This document shows, one piece after another, positions 24,306 through 32,560 of a stretch of DNA of 64,000 nucleotides (its first letter is position 1; every line of letters begins with the position of its first letter). The DNA comes from Brachybacterium halotolerans (GTDB lineage: Bacteria > Actinomycetota > Actinomycetes > Actinomycetales > Dermabacteraceae), in NCBI RefSeq assembly GCF_016623465.1, contig NZ_JAEDAJ010000009.1:62001-126000 (forward strand), in the 5' to 3' direction. The notes beneath the pieces were generated by a model. It saw only the letters and a program-made list of their open reading frames with translations. It did not search any database and had not been told where the DNA came from. A program made the translations under genes and the position numbers.

Positions 24306-25811
24306 GTGAATGCCACCCAGCACCCGGACCGCACCGAGGCGGTCCCCTCCCCAGCATCCGGCGATCCCGCGGCCCCGCACCACGGCGGCCGCACGTTCTT
24401 CGGACAGCCCTGGCCGCTGATGAACCTGTTCAGCCTCGAGATGTGGGAGCGCTTCAGCTTCTACGGCATGCAGGGGATCCTCGCGATCTACATGTACTTC
24501 GCGATGACCCAGGGCGGTCTCGGGATCGACCAGGGCGTCGCGACCTCGATCGTCGGCGCCTACGGCGGCGCCGTGTACGTGTTCTGCATCGTCGGCGCCC
24601 TCGTCTCCGACCGGCTCATCGGCCCCCAGCGCACCCTGTTCGCGAGCGCCGTCCTGATCATGCTCGGCCACATCTCCCTGGCGCTGCTGCCGGGCGTGCC
24701 GGGCCTGGTCACGGGCCTCCTGTGCGTCGCGATCGGCTCCGGCGGGCTCAAGGCCACCGCCGCGACCCTCGTCGGCTCGCTCTACGCGGTCGACGACCCC
24801 AAGCGCGACGCGGGCTTCTCGCTCTACTACATGGGCGTGAACATCGGCGGCCTGCTGGGCCCGCTCGTCACCGGCTTCCTCCAGCAGAACTGGGGCTTCC
24901 ACCTGGGCTTCGGCGCCGCCGCGGTGGGCATGGCCGTCGGCCTGGTCTGGTACGTCCTCACCCGCGGCTCCCTGCCCGCGAACGCGAACCGCGTGCCCGA
25001 TCCGCTGCCCCGCTCCCGCTTCGTCCTGTGGGGCGTCATCGCCGTGGTCGCCGTGCTGCTCGTCGTGATCCTGGTGCTCGCCGGCGTGATCAACCCCGGC
25101 AATCTCGCGAACATCGTGGTGGGGATCTCCGTGGTCGCCGCGATCATCATCTTCGCGATCATGCTGACCAGCTCCAAGATCACCGCGACCGAGCGCTCCC
25201 GCGTCATCGCCTTCATCCCGATGTTCATCGGCACCGCCGCGTTCTTCGCGCTCTTCCAGCAGCAGTTCACGGTGCTCGTCGTCTACGCCGACGAGCGGCT
25301 GAACCGCAGCATCCTGGGCTGGGAGATGCCGATCTCCTGGCCGCAGTCCTTCAACCCGCTGTTCATCCTGCTGCTCGCGCCCGTCTTCGCCGCCCTGTGG
25401 ACGAAGCTCGGCCGCCGACAGCCCGGCACCCCGGTGAAGTTCGCGATCGGCATCCTGCTGGTGGGGGTCGCCTTCCTGCTGTTCGTGCCGATGGCCCCGG
25501 TCGCCGGCGTCCCGGTGCTGTGGGTCGCGCTGATCCTGCTGGTCGCGACGCTCGGCGAGCTCTCGATCTCGCCCGTCGGCCTCTCGCTCGCGACCCGGCT
25601 CGCGCCCGCCGCGTTCCCGGTGATGATGATGGCGCTGTACAACCTGGCCGTCGCGCTCGGCACCGCCCTGTCCGGCTCGCTGTCCACGCTCTACTCGGTG
25701 GACCACGAGGTCGCCTACTTCGGCATCACGGGCCTTGTGACCATCGCGGTCGGCCTGATCATGCTCGCGATCGCGAAGCCCGTCACCCGCGGCATGGCCG
25801 GGGTGCACTGA
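24306..25811 (+). CDS. POT/PTR2-family proton-coupled peptide transporter
   Basis: Imports di- and tripeptides with protons. The family signature is clear: EMWERFSFYGM near residues 45-55 (ExxERF), then GAYGGAVYVFCIVGALVSDR, and YMGVNIGGLLGPLVTGFL in helix 5. About 14 hydrophobic helices fit POT. I start at GTG 24306 since the next upstream start overlaps the NmrA-like gene. The exact start is uncertain and no ribosome binding site is visible. A strong terminator hairpin follows the stop. Confidence 0.93.
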   Translation: MNATQHPDRTEAVPSPASGDPAAPHHGGRTFFGQPWPLMNLFSLEMWERFSFYGMQGILAIYMYFAMTQGGLGIDQGVATSIVGAYGGAVYVFCIVGALVSDRLIGPQRTLFASAVLIMLGHISLALLPGVPGLVTGLLCVAIGSGGLKATAATLVGSLYAVDDPKRDAGFSLYYMGVNIGGLLGPLVTGFLQQNWGFHLGFGAAAVGMAVGLVWYVLTRGSLPANANRVPDPLPRSRFVLWGVIAVVAVLLVVILVLAGVINPGNLANIVVGISVVAAIIIFAIMLTSSKITATERSRVIAFIPMFIGTAAFFALFQQQFTVLVVYADERLNRSILGWEMPISWPQSFNPLFILLLAPVFAALWTKLGRRQPGTPVKFAIGILLVGVAFLLFVPMAPVAGVPVLWVALILLVATLGELSISPVGLSLATRLAPAAFPVMMMALYNLAVALGTALSGSLSTLYSVDHEVAYFGITGLVTIAVGLIMLAIAKPVTRGMAGVH

Positions 25812-25820
25812 GCCGCGCAC

Positions 25821-25853
25821 CGACCCGCGGGCGCCTGGGGTGCCCGCGGGTCG
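25821..25853 (+). terminator. 12-bp terminator hairpin after the peptide transporter gene
   Basis: CGACCCGCGGGC (25821-25832) and its exact complement (25842-25853) enclose a 9-nt loop, 9 nt after the stop. Confidence 0.7.
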
Positions 25854-25910
25854 TCCGGGCCGCGCGGCGGGTCGACTGGGGCGCGCGGGTCGACTGCGCC
25901 GGGCCGCGGG

Positions 25911-26417
25911 TCAGGCGCGGGGGATGCCGGCCGCGTAGGCGGCCTGGCCCACGTGCTGGGCGGCGTCGTCGATGACGCTCACCAGACGCGCGCCGCGCGT
26001 GACCGGCGGATCCCAGGCATCGTCGATGACGACGCCGAGCTCGTCCTCGGAGAGGGTGCGCAGGTAGGCGATGAGCGCGTCGGTCGCGGCGCGCACGTAC
26101 TCGGCGAGCAGGGCGCCGTCGGTGACGACGACGGAGTGGGCCTGGTCGGAGCTCTGGCCGTAGCCGACGGCATCGCCCAGCTCACCGAGGTCGAAGCGCT
26201 CGCGGAAGCCGAGGCTGCGCCAGACCTCCTGGTCGCCGGACAGGTCAGCGAGCTGCACGTCGATCTCGCGTCCCGTGTGCCACAGCAGCCAGGCGATGGA
26301 GTTCGGGTGGCCGCCGGGATGCTGGACGAGCAGCTCGGGGGTGAGCGTGGGACGCAGGGCGTCGACGGCGTCCGCCGGGCGCGACGCGGCGTCGATGAGG
26401 ATGTCGATGGCGTTCAT
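25911..26417 (-). CDS. DinB-like (DUF664/TIGR03086-type) four-helix protein
   Basis: A 168-aa putative thiol-dependent transferase of the DinB superfamily, whose members use mycothiol or bacillithiol and a metal. The pattern HPNSIAWLLWHTGREIDVQLADL and, near the end, DDAAQHVGQAAYAAG gives the three histidines expected for the metal site. ATG 26417 is chosen because TAGCGT lies 7 nt upstream, suggesting a leaderless message; a GTG at 26426 would fall within the -10. Substrate unknown. Confidence 0.8.
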   Translation of the reverse strand: MNAIDILIDAASRPADAVDALRPTLTPELLVQHPGGHPNSIAWLLWHTGREIDVQLADLSGDQEVWRSLGFRERFDLGELGDAVGYGQSSDQAHSVVVTDGALLAEYVRAATDALIAYLRTLSEDELGVVIDDAWDPPVTRGARLVSVIDDAAQHVGQAAYAAGIPRA

Positions 26418-26424
26418 GTCCCTC

Positions 26425-26430
26425 ACGCTA
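26425..26430 (-). promoter_or_regulatory. -10 element TAGCGT, leaderless promoter
   Basis: Reverse-strand TAGCGT ends 7 nt before ATG 26417. Confidence 0.5.
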
Positions 26431-26459
26431 CGCCCCGGGTCCGACGGTCCGTCGGCCGA

Positions 26460-28583
26460 TCAGTGGGGGTCGGACGGGAGCGAGGGGCCCGCGTGGCGGG
26501 GTGCTCCGCCCGATGACCAGTGGGCGATCTCCTCGGCGATCCGCACCGCCTCGTCCTCGCGGCCCAGCTGGCGCCAGGCGCGCTCGGCGCGGCGCGCGGC
26601 CTTGAGCGCCCGTGAGCGGTCGCCGCGGGCGGCGAGCATCGCGGCGTGGCGGTCCTCGAGGTAGGCGCCCCAGTAGGAGGCGCGCGCCTCGTGGCCCTCC
26701 GGCACGCGCTCCAGGGTCGCCATGGCCTCGCGTCGGGCCTTCTCGTACGGGGTCCGGGTCTTCGCGGGCGCCTCGTCGGCGCCGCCGGTCCTGGGGGTCC
26801 CGTCGGCCCCACCGGTCCCGCCGGTCCCGCCGGGAGCACCGGCGTGCCTGTCGCCGGCGTCGGCTACTGCCCTGAGCTCGGCGGCGGCGCGCAGGCCCTC
26901 GGCGATCATCGCGCCGATGCGGGCGTCGGCCTCGTGGTCCCAGAGCAGCACATCGGGCAGGCTGCCCGTGCCGCGCTCGGAGCGGACGCGGCGGACGACC
27001 TCGCGGGACGCGGCGGCGGCCTCCGTCGGCCGTCCCAGGTCCAGGGCGTGGCGCAGCACGAGGGCCTCCGCGTCGAGCTCGGCGCGGATGAAGCGCGGCC
27101 GCTCGGCGAGCGGGGTGAAGAGGTCGTCGGCGACCCAGCGGGCGTCCGCGGCGGAGAGACGGAGCTGGTCGAGCGCCTCGAGCCCCTGCCCCTGTTCGTG
27201 GTGCAGACGGGCGAGCAGGCGCGTCGCCTCGAGGCGCGAGCGGCGATCGCGCAGCTGCGCGCTCAGGGACTGCACCTCGCTGAGGGCGACCATGGCCCCG
27301 TCGTAGCGGCGCGCGGCGACGCGCTGCGCGCCGACCGCGAGCAGCGGCTCGATCCTCTGCTCGTCGTGGGGGAGGGTGCGGGTGAGGGAGGCCAGACGAC
27401 CGGCGGTGAACGTCGCCTGATCCTGCAGGTCGCAGCGCACCAGCGCGCGCAGCAGATCGGTGATGAGGCCGACGCGCAGCGGCGGGTCCTCGACCTCGCG
27501 CAGACCCTCGAGGGCCGCGAGCGCATGGCCGACGGCCGCGAGCGGGTTCTCCTCGAGCAGCGTCCGGGCGAGCAGGGCGTGCGCGGAGACGGCCACGCGC
27601 GCGGCATCGGCGAAGCCGCCCTCGCGGGCCTCGAGACGGGAGGCCTCGTCGAGGACGTCGAGCGCGAGGCGCGTCGCCTCCGGCAGCCAGCCGATCGCCT
27701 CGAGATCCTGCGCGTAGCGCACGGCGAGCAGCGGCCCGGGATCGTCCACGAGCGGCACCTGCAGCTCCGGCAGGGCGACGAGGGCCTCGCGCAGCGCGCG
27801 CTGCTCGACGTCGACGGCGCCGGGCCGCGGGAGCTCGAGGCAGCCGACGACGGCGAGCAGACCGGACGGGATCGCGTCGCCATCGCGCCGACGGCGGTGG
27901 CGCCCGTGGGCTCGCGCGTCCCCGGAGGCTTCGGCCGCTGCGGGGGACGACGCGACGGGGGACGACGAGACGGCACCGGAGCGGCTCGACGCCGCCGAGC
28001 CATGGCGGGTCGGGGCGGCCAGGCGACGCAGGTGGGCGCCGAGCACCTCGAGGGTCGCGCCCGCCTGCTCGGGGGCGCCGGCGTCCTCGATGGTCCGGAC
28101 CATGTCCCGCACCAGCTCCTGCAGGGCGATCAGGTCCTGCGGGCCCGTCCGATCCTGCTCGGCGTGGCCCCCGCGCGCAGTGGACTGGTCCGGCCCGGGG
28201 AGATCGTCGCCCGCGCCTCGCTCCTCGTGCGCGGCGAGAGCCGCGGTGAGCTGGGCCCGCAGCAGCTCCAGCCGCTGGGACGGCGGCGCGGGGATGTCGC
28301 GGAACCGCTCGGCGACGTACAGGGCTTCGGCGAAGCGCTCGGCGTGGACCAGGTCGCGCACGCGGACGGCGGCCTCGCGGACCCCGCGGGGCGGCGGCAG
28401 CGGCGTCTCGGGGCCCCGCAGGGCCTCGCGCAGCCGGGCCAGCGAGGGCACCTGCACCGGGACCGCCGAGAGATCGGGGACGCTCTCGCCCGCACCGCCG
28501 GGTCGCGCACCGTCACCGGGTCGCGCGCCGTCACCAGGGTGCGCCGCTCCGGTCCCGGAGGACGCGGAGCGGGGAGCTGTCAT
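26460..28583 (-). CDS. Large helical-repeat protein of unknown function
   Basis: A 707-aa cytosolic protein with no motif I recognise. From about residue 60 it is almost entirely helical, rich in Ala, Leu, Arg and Glu. Recurring words (ALVALPELQ, LARTLLEENPLAAVGHALAAL, EALDQLRLSAADARW) have TPR-like spacing, so an alpha-solenoid scaffold is likely. The N-terminus (GDGARPGDGARPGG) and about 170-235 are low complexity, and a GGTGGTGGADG stretch lies near residue 590. TAAGTT 6 nt upstream of the ATG suggests a leaderless message. A regulator built of TPR-like repeats is one guess. Confidence 0.65.
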   Translation of the reverse strand: MTAPRSASSGTGAAHPGDGARPGDGARPGGAGESVPDLSAVPVQVPSLARLREALRGPETPLPPPRGVREAAVRVRDLVHAERFAEALYVAERFRDIPAPPSQRLELLRAQLTAALAAHEERGAGDDLPGPDQSTARGGHAEQDRTGPQDLIALQELVRDMVRTIEDAGAPEQAGATLEVLGAHLRRLAAPTRHGSAASSRSGAVSSSPVASSPAAAEASGDARAHGRHRRRRDGDAIPSGLLAVVGCLELPRPGAVDVEQRALREALVALPELQVPLVDDPGPLLAVRYAQDLEAIGWLPEATRLALDVLDEASRLEAREGGFADAARVAVSAHALLARTLLEENPLAAVGHALAALEGLREVEDPPLRVGLITDLLRALVRCDLQDQATFTAGRLASLTRTLPHDEQRIEPLLAVGAQRVAARRYDGAMVALSEVQSLSAQLRDRRSRLEATRLLARLHHEQGQGLEALDQLRLSAADARWVADDLFTPLAERPRFIRAELDAEALVLRHALDLGRPTEAAAASREVVRRVRSERGTGSLPDVLLWDHEADARIGAMIAEGLRAAAELRAVADAGDRHAGAPGGTGGTGGADGTPRTGGADEAPAKTRTPYEKARREAMATLERVPEGHEARASYWGAYLEDRHAAMLAARGDRSRALKAARRAERAWRQLGREDEAVRIAEEIAHWSSGGAPRHAGPSLPSDPH

Positions 28584-28589
28584 GGGGGC

Positions 28590-28595
28590 AACTTA
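28590..28595 (-). promoter_or_regulatory. -10 element TAAGTT, leaderless promoter
   Basis: Reverse-strand TAAGTT ends 6 nt before ATG 28583. Confidence 0.5.
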
Positions 28596-28875
28596 CCAAG
28601 GAGCGCCGCCCAGGGTCTTGTCGGCAAATGCGTCGACGGGACTCGCGGACGGGGCGCAAGCCACCTCCCACCCCATGTCCGCTTCGTCCGGTTCCGTCGG
28701 TGCGCCGCGCCGCCGCGCGTCGGCCCTCGTCATGGGCGGATCACGCGGGGTCGGGGCGCCCCCGCGCGCCGCGTCGGCCGCTCACGGGGCCGACGGGTCT
28801 CCTGAGGCCCCGCCCGCCCCGACGTGGACCCGCTCACAGCGCCGCCCTGGATTCCCACGAGCACCCGGGCGTCAC

Positions 28876-28881
28876 TAGGAT
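28876..28881 (+). promoter_or_regulatory. -10 element TAGGAT upstream of the ferritin-like pair
   Basis: TAGGAT with a possible -35 TTCCCA 18 nt upstream; the leader to GTG 29014 would be about 125 nt. Confidence 0.35.
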
Positions 28882-29013
28882 GGACGGGCATCCGCTCCCC
28901 CGTGGAGCCCGGGCCCGACCGCCGCGGTCCGCAGCGACGGCGTCCCGGACGTTCCGGCGACAACCGATGCTTCCGCGGCCCATCCCCTCGCGCGCCAGGA
29001 GGTTCCAGCACCC

Positions 29014-30186
29014 GTGAGCGCTCCCGCACGGCGCGGCTCCAGCACCCGGAGCCGCACCCCACGCCCGACGCCGCGCCCCGTCGCCTATCACGACGACGCG
29101 CCGCGCGAGGGCACGCGCGTCTTCTCCGACGGCTCCGTCGCTCCCGTGCTGCGCACGTCCTTCGACGTCAGCGCCTACACCATCGAGGTGCCCGGGAAGA
29201 TCGACGTCGACGCCGAGGAGATCGCGCGCACCGCCCGGGAGCTCACCGCGGATCCGCACGGCATCGAGGCCCGCGACCTCGAGGACCTGCGACGCGACCT
29301 GGCGTTCCTCCACTCCCTGGAGTCCACCGCGCTCACCGAGACCCGCACGATGTACAGCTCGTGGACGTCGAACGAGGCCCGCATCACCGCGTTCCTGGCC
29401 AGCTGGCTGTGGGAGCGCCACTGGTGGGCGCACGCCCTCCAGGAGATCGTCGAGGCCCTGCCCGGCGGCGGGCACGACGCCGACCGGCTCCACCTCCCGC
29501 ATCCGCGCCTTCCGCATCCTCATCTCCCGCACGCCGCCGCCGCGCTGCGCCACGCGTACGTCGAGCGCGCGCTGCCGATCGTCGGCCCGGGATGGACCTG
29601 GCTGGCCGGCGAGAAGGTCACCGCCGGCCACATGGCGCGCATGGCGATCCAGGAGGGCGGGCTGCGGGCGGCCGTCGACGCCCTCCTCCCCCGCGCCGCG
29701 CAGGTGCCCGAAGCGGGCCGCGTGCTCGGCGAGCTGCTCGCGCGCCGCACCCGCACCATGGAGTTCTTCCGCCTCGAGGCGATCGCCCGGATCACGCGCT
29801 CGCGCGGCGAGGCGATCGCCGCCCGCGCGGTCCTCGCCGTCGGCGGCGACCCGATGCGGCCGGCCGGACAGCACCTGCCGGGCGAGGAGACGGTGCTCCC
29901 CAGCATCTTCCGGCGCGCCTCCGACCGCGCCGCCCTGCGCTCGGCCCGCTTCGAGATCACGCGCCTGCTCCCCGGGCCCGACCTGCACGGTCTGCTCGGC
30001 CCGGCCCGCGCGATCCGTCGCGGCGTCGGACGCGCCGGCGGCGTCGTCGCCCACGCGGGCGGTGTCGTGGCGCAGGCGGGCGGCGCCGTCGCCCACGCGG
30101 GCGGTGCCGTGGCGCAGAAGGGCGCCGGGATCGTGCAGCAGGGCGTCGGACGAGCGGACGGAGGAGCCGATGGCATTCGACCTTGA
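29014..30186 (+). CDS. Ferritin-like/desaturase-like protein, probably degenerate, with C-terminal heptad repeats
   Basis: A 390-aa protein that resembles the next gene product. The segment SLESTALTETRTMYSSWTSNEARI and SWLWERHWWAHAL (about 101-141) can be aligned by eye to the helix pair of the neighbour, but the ExxH of the neighbour becomes RxxW here, so the diiron site looks incomplete. Residues 341-368 are four 7-residue repeats AGG(V/A)VA(H/Q), giving a short helix or beta arch of Ala/Val faces. AGGAGG lies 11 nt upstream of GTG 29014. The 3' end overlaps the next gene by 17 nt. Function unknown; a partner subunit for the neighbour is my inference. Confidence 0.65.
   Translation: MSAPARRGSSTRSRTPRPTPRPVAYHDDAPREGTRVFSDGSVAPVLRTSFDVSAYTIEVPGKIDVDAEEIARTARELTADPHGIEARDLEDLRRDLAFLHSLESTALTETRTMYSSWTSNEARITAFLASWLWERHWWAHALQEIVEALPGGGHDADRLHLPHPRLPHPHLPHAAAALRHAYVERALPIVGPGWTWLAGEKVTAGHMARMAIQEGGLRAAVDALLPRAAQVPEAGRVLGELLARRTRTMEFFRLEAIARITRSRGEAIAARAVLAVGGDPMRPAGQHLPGEETVLPSIFRRASDRAALRSARFEITRLLPGPDLHGLLGPARAIRRGVGRAGGVVAHAGGVVAQAGGAVAHAGGAVAQKGAGIVQQGVGRADGGADGIRP
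30034..30117 (+). repeat. Four 21-bp repeats encoding AGGxVAx heptads
   Basis: Four tandem 21-bp units, alternating exactly between units ending CAC (His) and CAG (Gln). They code for residues 341-368 of the ferritin-like protein. Confidence 0.7.
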
Positions 30187-30958
30187 GAAGTTCGCGGAGA
30201 CCTCCGAGCCCGTGGGCTGGGACGACCTCGACTTCGACACCTTCGAGACCCAACCGCTGGACGAGCCCACCCTGCGCTCCCTGCGCTACATGTGCGACGT
30301 CGAGTACCACACCTCCTGCTACCTGCGGGACATGCTGGTCACGCCCTCGCGGCGCGAGCACGCCACCGGCGGCTTCATGACCGTGTGGAACCGCGAGGAG
30401 TTCTGGCACGGCGAGGCCCTCGCCGCCGTCCTCCAGCGCCACGGGATCGTCGTCGACTACGACGAGCTGAAGTCCAAGCGCGTGAAGCTGGGCTGGACCC
30501 AGGCGCTCAGCCCCCTCAAGCAGTCCGCGCTCTCCAACCTCGCGGGCACCGACTTCGTGGCCGTGCACATGACCTGGGGCGCCGCGAACGAGCTCTCGGC
30601 CGTCGCCGCCTACCGTCGGCTCTCCGCGATGACCGACCACCCCGCGCTCAGTCCCCTGCTCAAGCGCATCGCCCAGCAGGAGACCCGGCACGTCGCCTTC
30701 TACACCACGCAGGGCCGCGAGCGCCTCGAGGCCTCCAAGAAGGCGCGCCTGGCCACCCGCCTGGCGCTCTCGAAGGCGTGGCGGCCCGTCGGCTCCGGCG
30801 TCATGAGCGACGACGAGGTCGTGCACGTCATGGGCCACCTCTTCGGCGGCCGCGGCGAGGAGCTCGACGCCCTCGACAAGAAGATCCAGAAGCTGCCGGG
30901 CCTCGACGACCTCACCATCTTCCGCAACGCCTTCGGACGGATGGGCATCGCCATCTGA
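30170..30958 (+). CDS. Ferritin-like diiron protein (acyl-ACP desaturase-like)
   Basis: A 262-aa helical protein with a full set of diiron ligands in order: E45, E77xxH80 (EFWH), E141 (ANELSAV) and E171xxH174 (ETRH). This E, ExxH, E, ExxH pattern is that of the ferritin/acyl-ACP desaturase/ribonucleotide reductase superfamily. It would activate oxygen for oxidation of an unknown, perhaps lipid-linked substrate. ATG 30170 has a strong GGAGGAG ribosome binding site 5 nt upstream and lies inside the end of the preceding gene, so translation is coupled. A long palindrome follows the operon. Confidence 0.83.
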   Translation: MAFDLEKFAETSEPVGWDDLDFDTFETQPLDEPTLRSLRYMCDVEYHTSCYLRDMLVTPSRREHATGGFMTVWNREEFWHGEALAAVLQRHGIVVDYDELKSKRVKLGWTQALSPLKQSALSNLAGTDFVAVHMTWGAANELSAVAAYRRLSAMTDHPALSPLLKRIAQQETRHVAFYTTQGRERLEASKKARLATRLALSKAWRPVGSGVMSDDEVVHVMGHLFGGRGEELDALDKKIQKLPGLDDLTIFRNAFGRMGIAI

Positions 30959-31360
30959 CCGGTGGCGGGCCCGCGGGAGGGTCCGGTCGCCGCAGGATCG
31001 CCGCAAGGGTCCGCCGCTGCTGGCTGGGGAGTCGTCATGGTCTGCGCCGAGCGCGGTCGGTGCGCAACATGGTCGGCGGCCGGCATGGTCGGCGGGCGTC
31101 ATGGAGCGGCGTATGCGGGACATCTCTGCCGTATATGGCAGAGACGTCCCGCATATACCGGTCGGTGACAGCAATGCGATGAGGCGCACCTCGGATGAAC
31201 CCGGTACGCGACTGTGCGGCTGTGCGCTGCTCGCGCCGCTGTCCGCTGGCCGCTCGCCGCTCGCCGCTCGCCGCGGGCCGTCGGTCCTCCCCATACCCGC
31301 TTGGTCCACATTCGGGCTGTCCCACCCCCACACCCGGGACGCAGCTGGTGGCATCGCCCC
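30959..31360. other. 402-nt intergenic region
   Basis: Contains the 23-bp-arm palindrome at 31108-31159 and a GCCGCTCG/CGCCGCTCG-rich low-complexity patch at about 31240-31275. No gene seen before the ATG at 31361. Confidence 0.5.
31108..31159. terminator. Imperfect 23-bp palindrome, related to 32419-32478
   Basis: Arms 31108-31130 and 31137-31159 pair at 20 of 23 positions around the loop GTATAT. Core words GTATGCGGG and CTCTGCC are shared with the palindrome on the other side of the nuclease gene. It also follows the ferritin-like operon and may terminate it. Confidence 0.65.
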
Positions 31361-32281
31361 ATGAAGATCCCCGGAGTCATCCGCAAGCCCCGGCTCCCGA
31401 GCATCGAGCCGGACCCGAACGTCCGGCGTCGACTGCTGCGCGACGGCGCCATGCGCTCCGCGGGCCAGTGGTACGTGACGCCCGAGGCACCGGACGACCT
31501 CGTCGCGCTGCTCGAGATGGACATGCGTCCCACCTGCCTGGACGCGGCCGCGCTGCATGGCCTCTGGGTCCCCGTCGGGCACGGCGTCCATGCGTTCTGC
31601 CCGCGGGTCACGTCGGCTCCCGCACCCCCGCCGATGTTGACGCAGATCCGCCGCAGGATCGATCCGAGGACCGGGCGACTCGCCCCACCTCCGCAGCCCG
31701 GACCCGGCGAACCCCGGCGCCCGCTGGAGCCGCTGATCCTGCACCGGCCCAGCCTGCGCACCTGGCCGGACGACGACCCGGTCCCTGACATCACCCTCAC
31801 GCTCGAGCACGCGGCCCGATGCCTGACGACCCTCGACGTCGCCATCCTCATCGAGTCCGCGCTCAACAAGGACGTGCTCAGCCGGCGACAGCTCGACGAC
31901 CTTCTGGCCGGACTCCCCCGCAAGAAGAGCGCGTCGCTCGGCCGGGTCCGCTCGGACGCCCAGTCCGGCACCGAGACGGCTGTGCGCTGGTGGCTCGAGC
32001 AGCGCCGCGTGCCCGTCCGCACGCAGGTGCGCGTGCTGCCCGGGATACGCGTCGACATCCTCATCGGCACGAATTGGCTGAACGAGTGCGACAGCAAACG
32101 TCTCCACGACGACCCCGAGCAGTACCACGAGGATCGTCGGCGCGACCTGACCCTCGCCGCTCTCGGCTACAAGGTCACGCGGCTGACCTGGGAGCAGGTG
32201 TTCCTCACCTGGGACAGGACCCCTGCCGTGCTCATGACGCTTCTCCAGCGCCGCCTGCACCGCAGGGCCCTGCCGGTGTGA
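31361..32281 (+). CDS. DUF559-type endonuclease-domain protein
   Basis: A 306-aa protein with a C-terminal PD-(D/E)xK-like (DUF559/Vsr-related) domain: E205 in the first helix, D232 in VDILIG and E242-C-D244 in WLNECDS, then EDRRRDLTLAALGYKVTRLTWEQV, the usual end of this family. The N-terminal half resembles the AbiEi-type/winged-helix region often found in actinobacterial homologues, which are commonly annotated as type IV antitoxin-like or endonuclease-domain proteins. No toxin gene is adjacent. The gene is bracketed by two related palindromes. Codon use is like that of its neighbours. Activity is unproven. Confidence 0.75.
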   Translation: MKIPGVIRKPRLPSIEPDPNVRRRLLRDGAMRSAGQWYVTPEAPDDLVALLEMDMRPTCLDAAALHGLWVPVGHGVHAFCPRVTSAPAPPPMLTQIRRRIDPRTGRLAPPPQPGPGEPRRPLEPLILHRPSLRTWPDDDPVPDITLTLEHAARCLTTLDVAILIESALNKDVLSRRQLDDLLAGLPRKKSASLGRVRSDAQSGTETAVRWWLEQRRVPVRTQVRVLPGIRVDILIGTNWLNECDSKRLHDDPEQYHEDRRRDLTLAALGYKVTRLTWEQVFLTWDRTPAVLMTLLQRRLHRRALPV

Positions 32282-32418
32282 CGGACAGGTTCGCGCTCGA
32301 CCGAGCTGTGCGGGGGCCCGCACCTCGGCCAGGCCGCGTCCCCGTCAGGGCCCGGCGAAGACAGCGCACGGCTGCGTCACGGCCCCGGCTGCGACAGCGC
32401 GGCGGGGCGGGTGTCGTG

Positions 32419-32478
32419 GAACGGCGTATGCGGGCTCTCTCTGCCATATTTGGCAGAGAGAGCCCGCATACGCCGTTC
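32419..32478. terminator. Perfect 28-bp palindrome downstream of the nuclease gene
   Basis: Arms 32419-32446 and 32451-32478 are exact complements around the loop TATT. It sits between two convergent genes and could terminate both. It shares GGCGTATGCGGG and CTCTGCC with the palindrome at 31108-31159. Confidence 0.7.
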
Positions 32479-32560
32479 GCCGACATCGACGAATCCACAG
32501 CAGTCGACCCGCACCCGCCCCGCGGCGGGACCGGCCGCCTCGCGGCGGGGCCTTCCCCGC

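Larger units (their letters stand above)
28584..29013. other. 430-nt intergenic region between divergent genes
   Basis: Holds the -10 TAAGTT of the helical-repeat gene (28590-28595, reverse strand), a plausible promoter for the ferritin-like operon with TAGGAT at 28876-28881, and an AGGAGG ribosome binding site at 28997-29002. I see no gene in it. Confidence 0.5.

Noticed and set aside
26646-28805. Long plus-strand reading frame opposite the helical-repeat gene
   Set aside because: Composition is that of an antisense shadow; the minus-strand protein has ordered helical repeats and its own -10 element.
31108-31159. Integron attC or transposon end
   Set aside because: No integrase or transposase nearby and no target duplication seen; a terminator or REP-like repeat is simpler.
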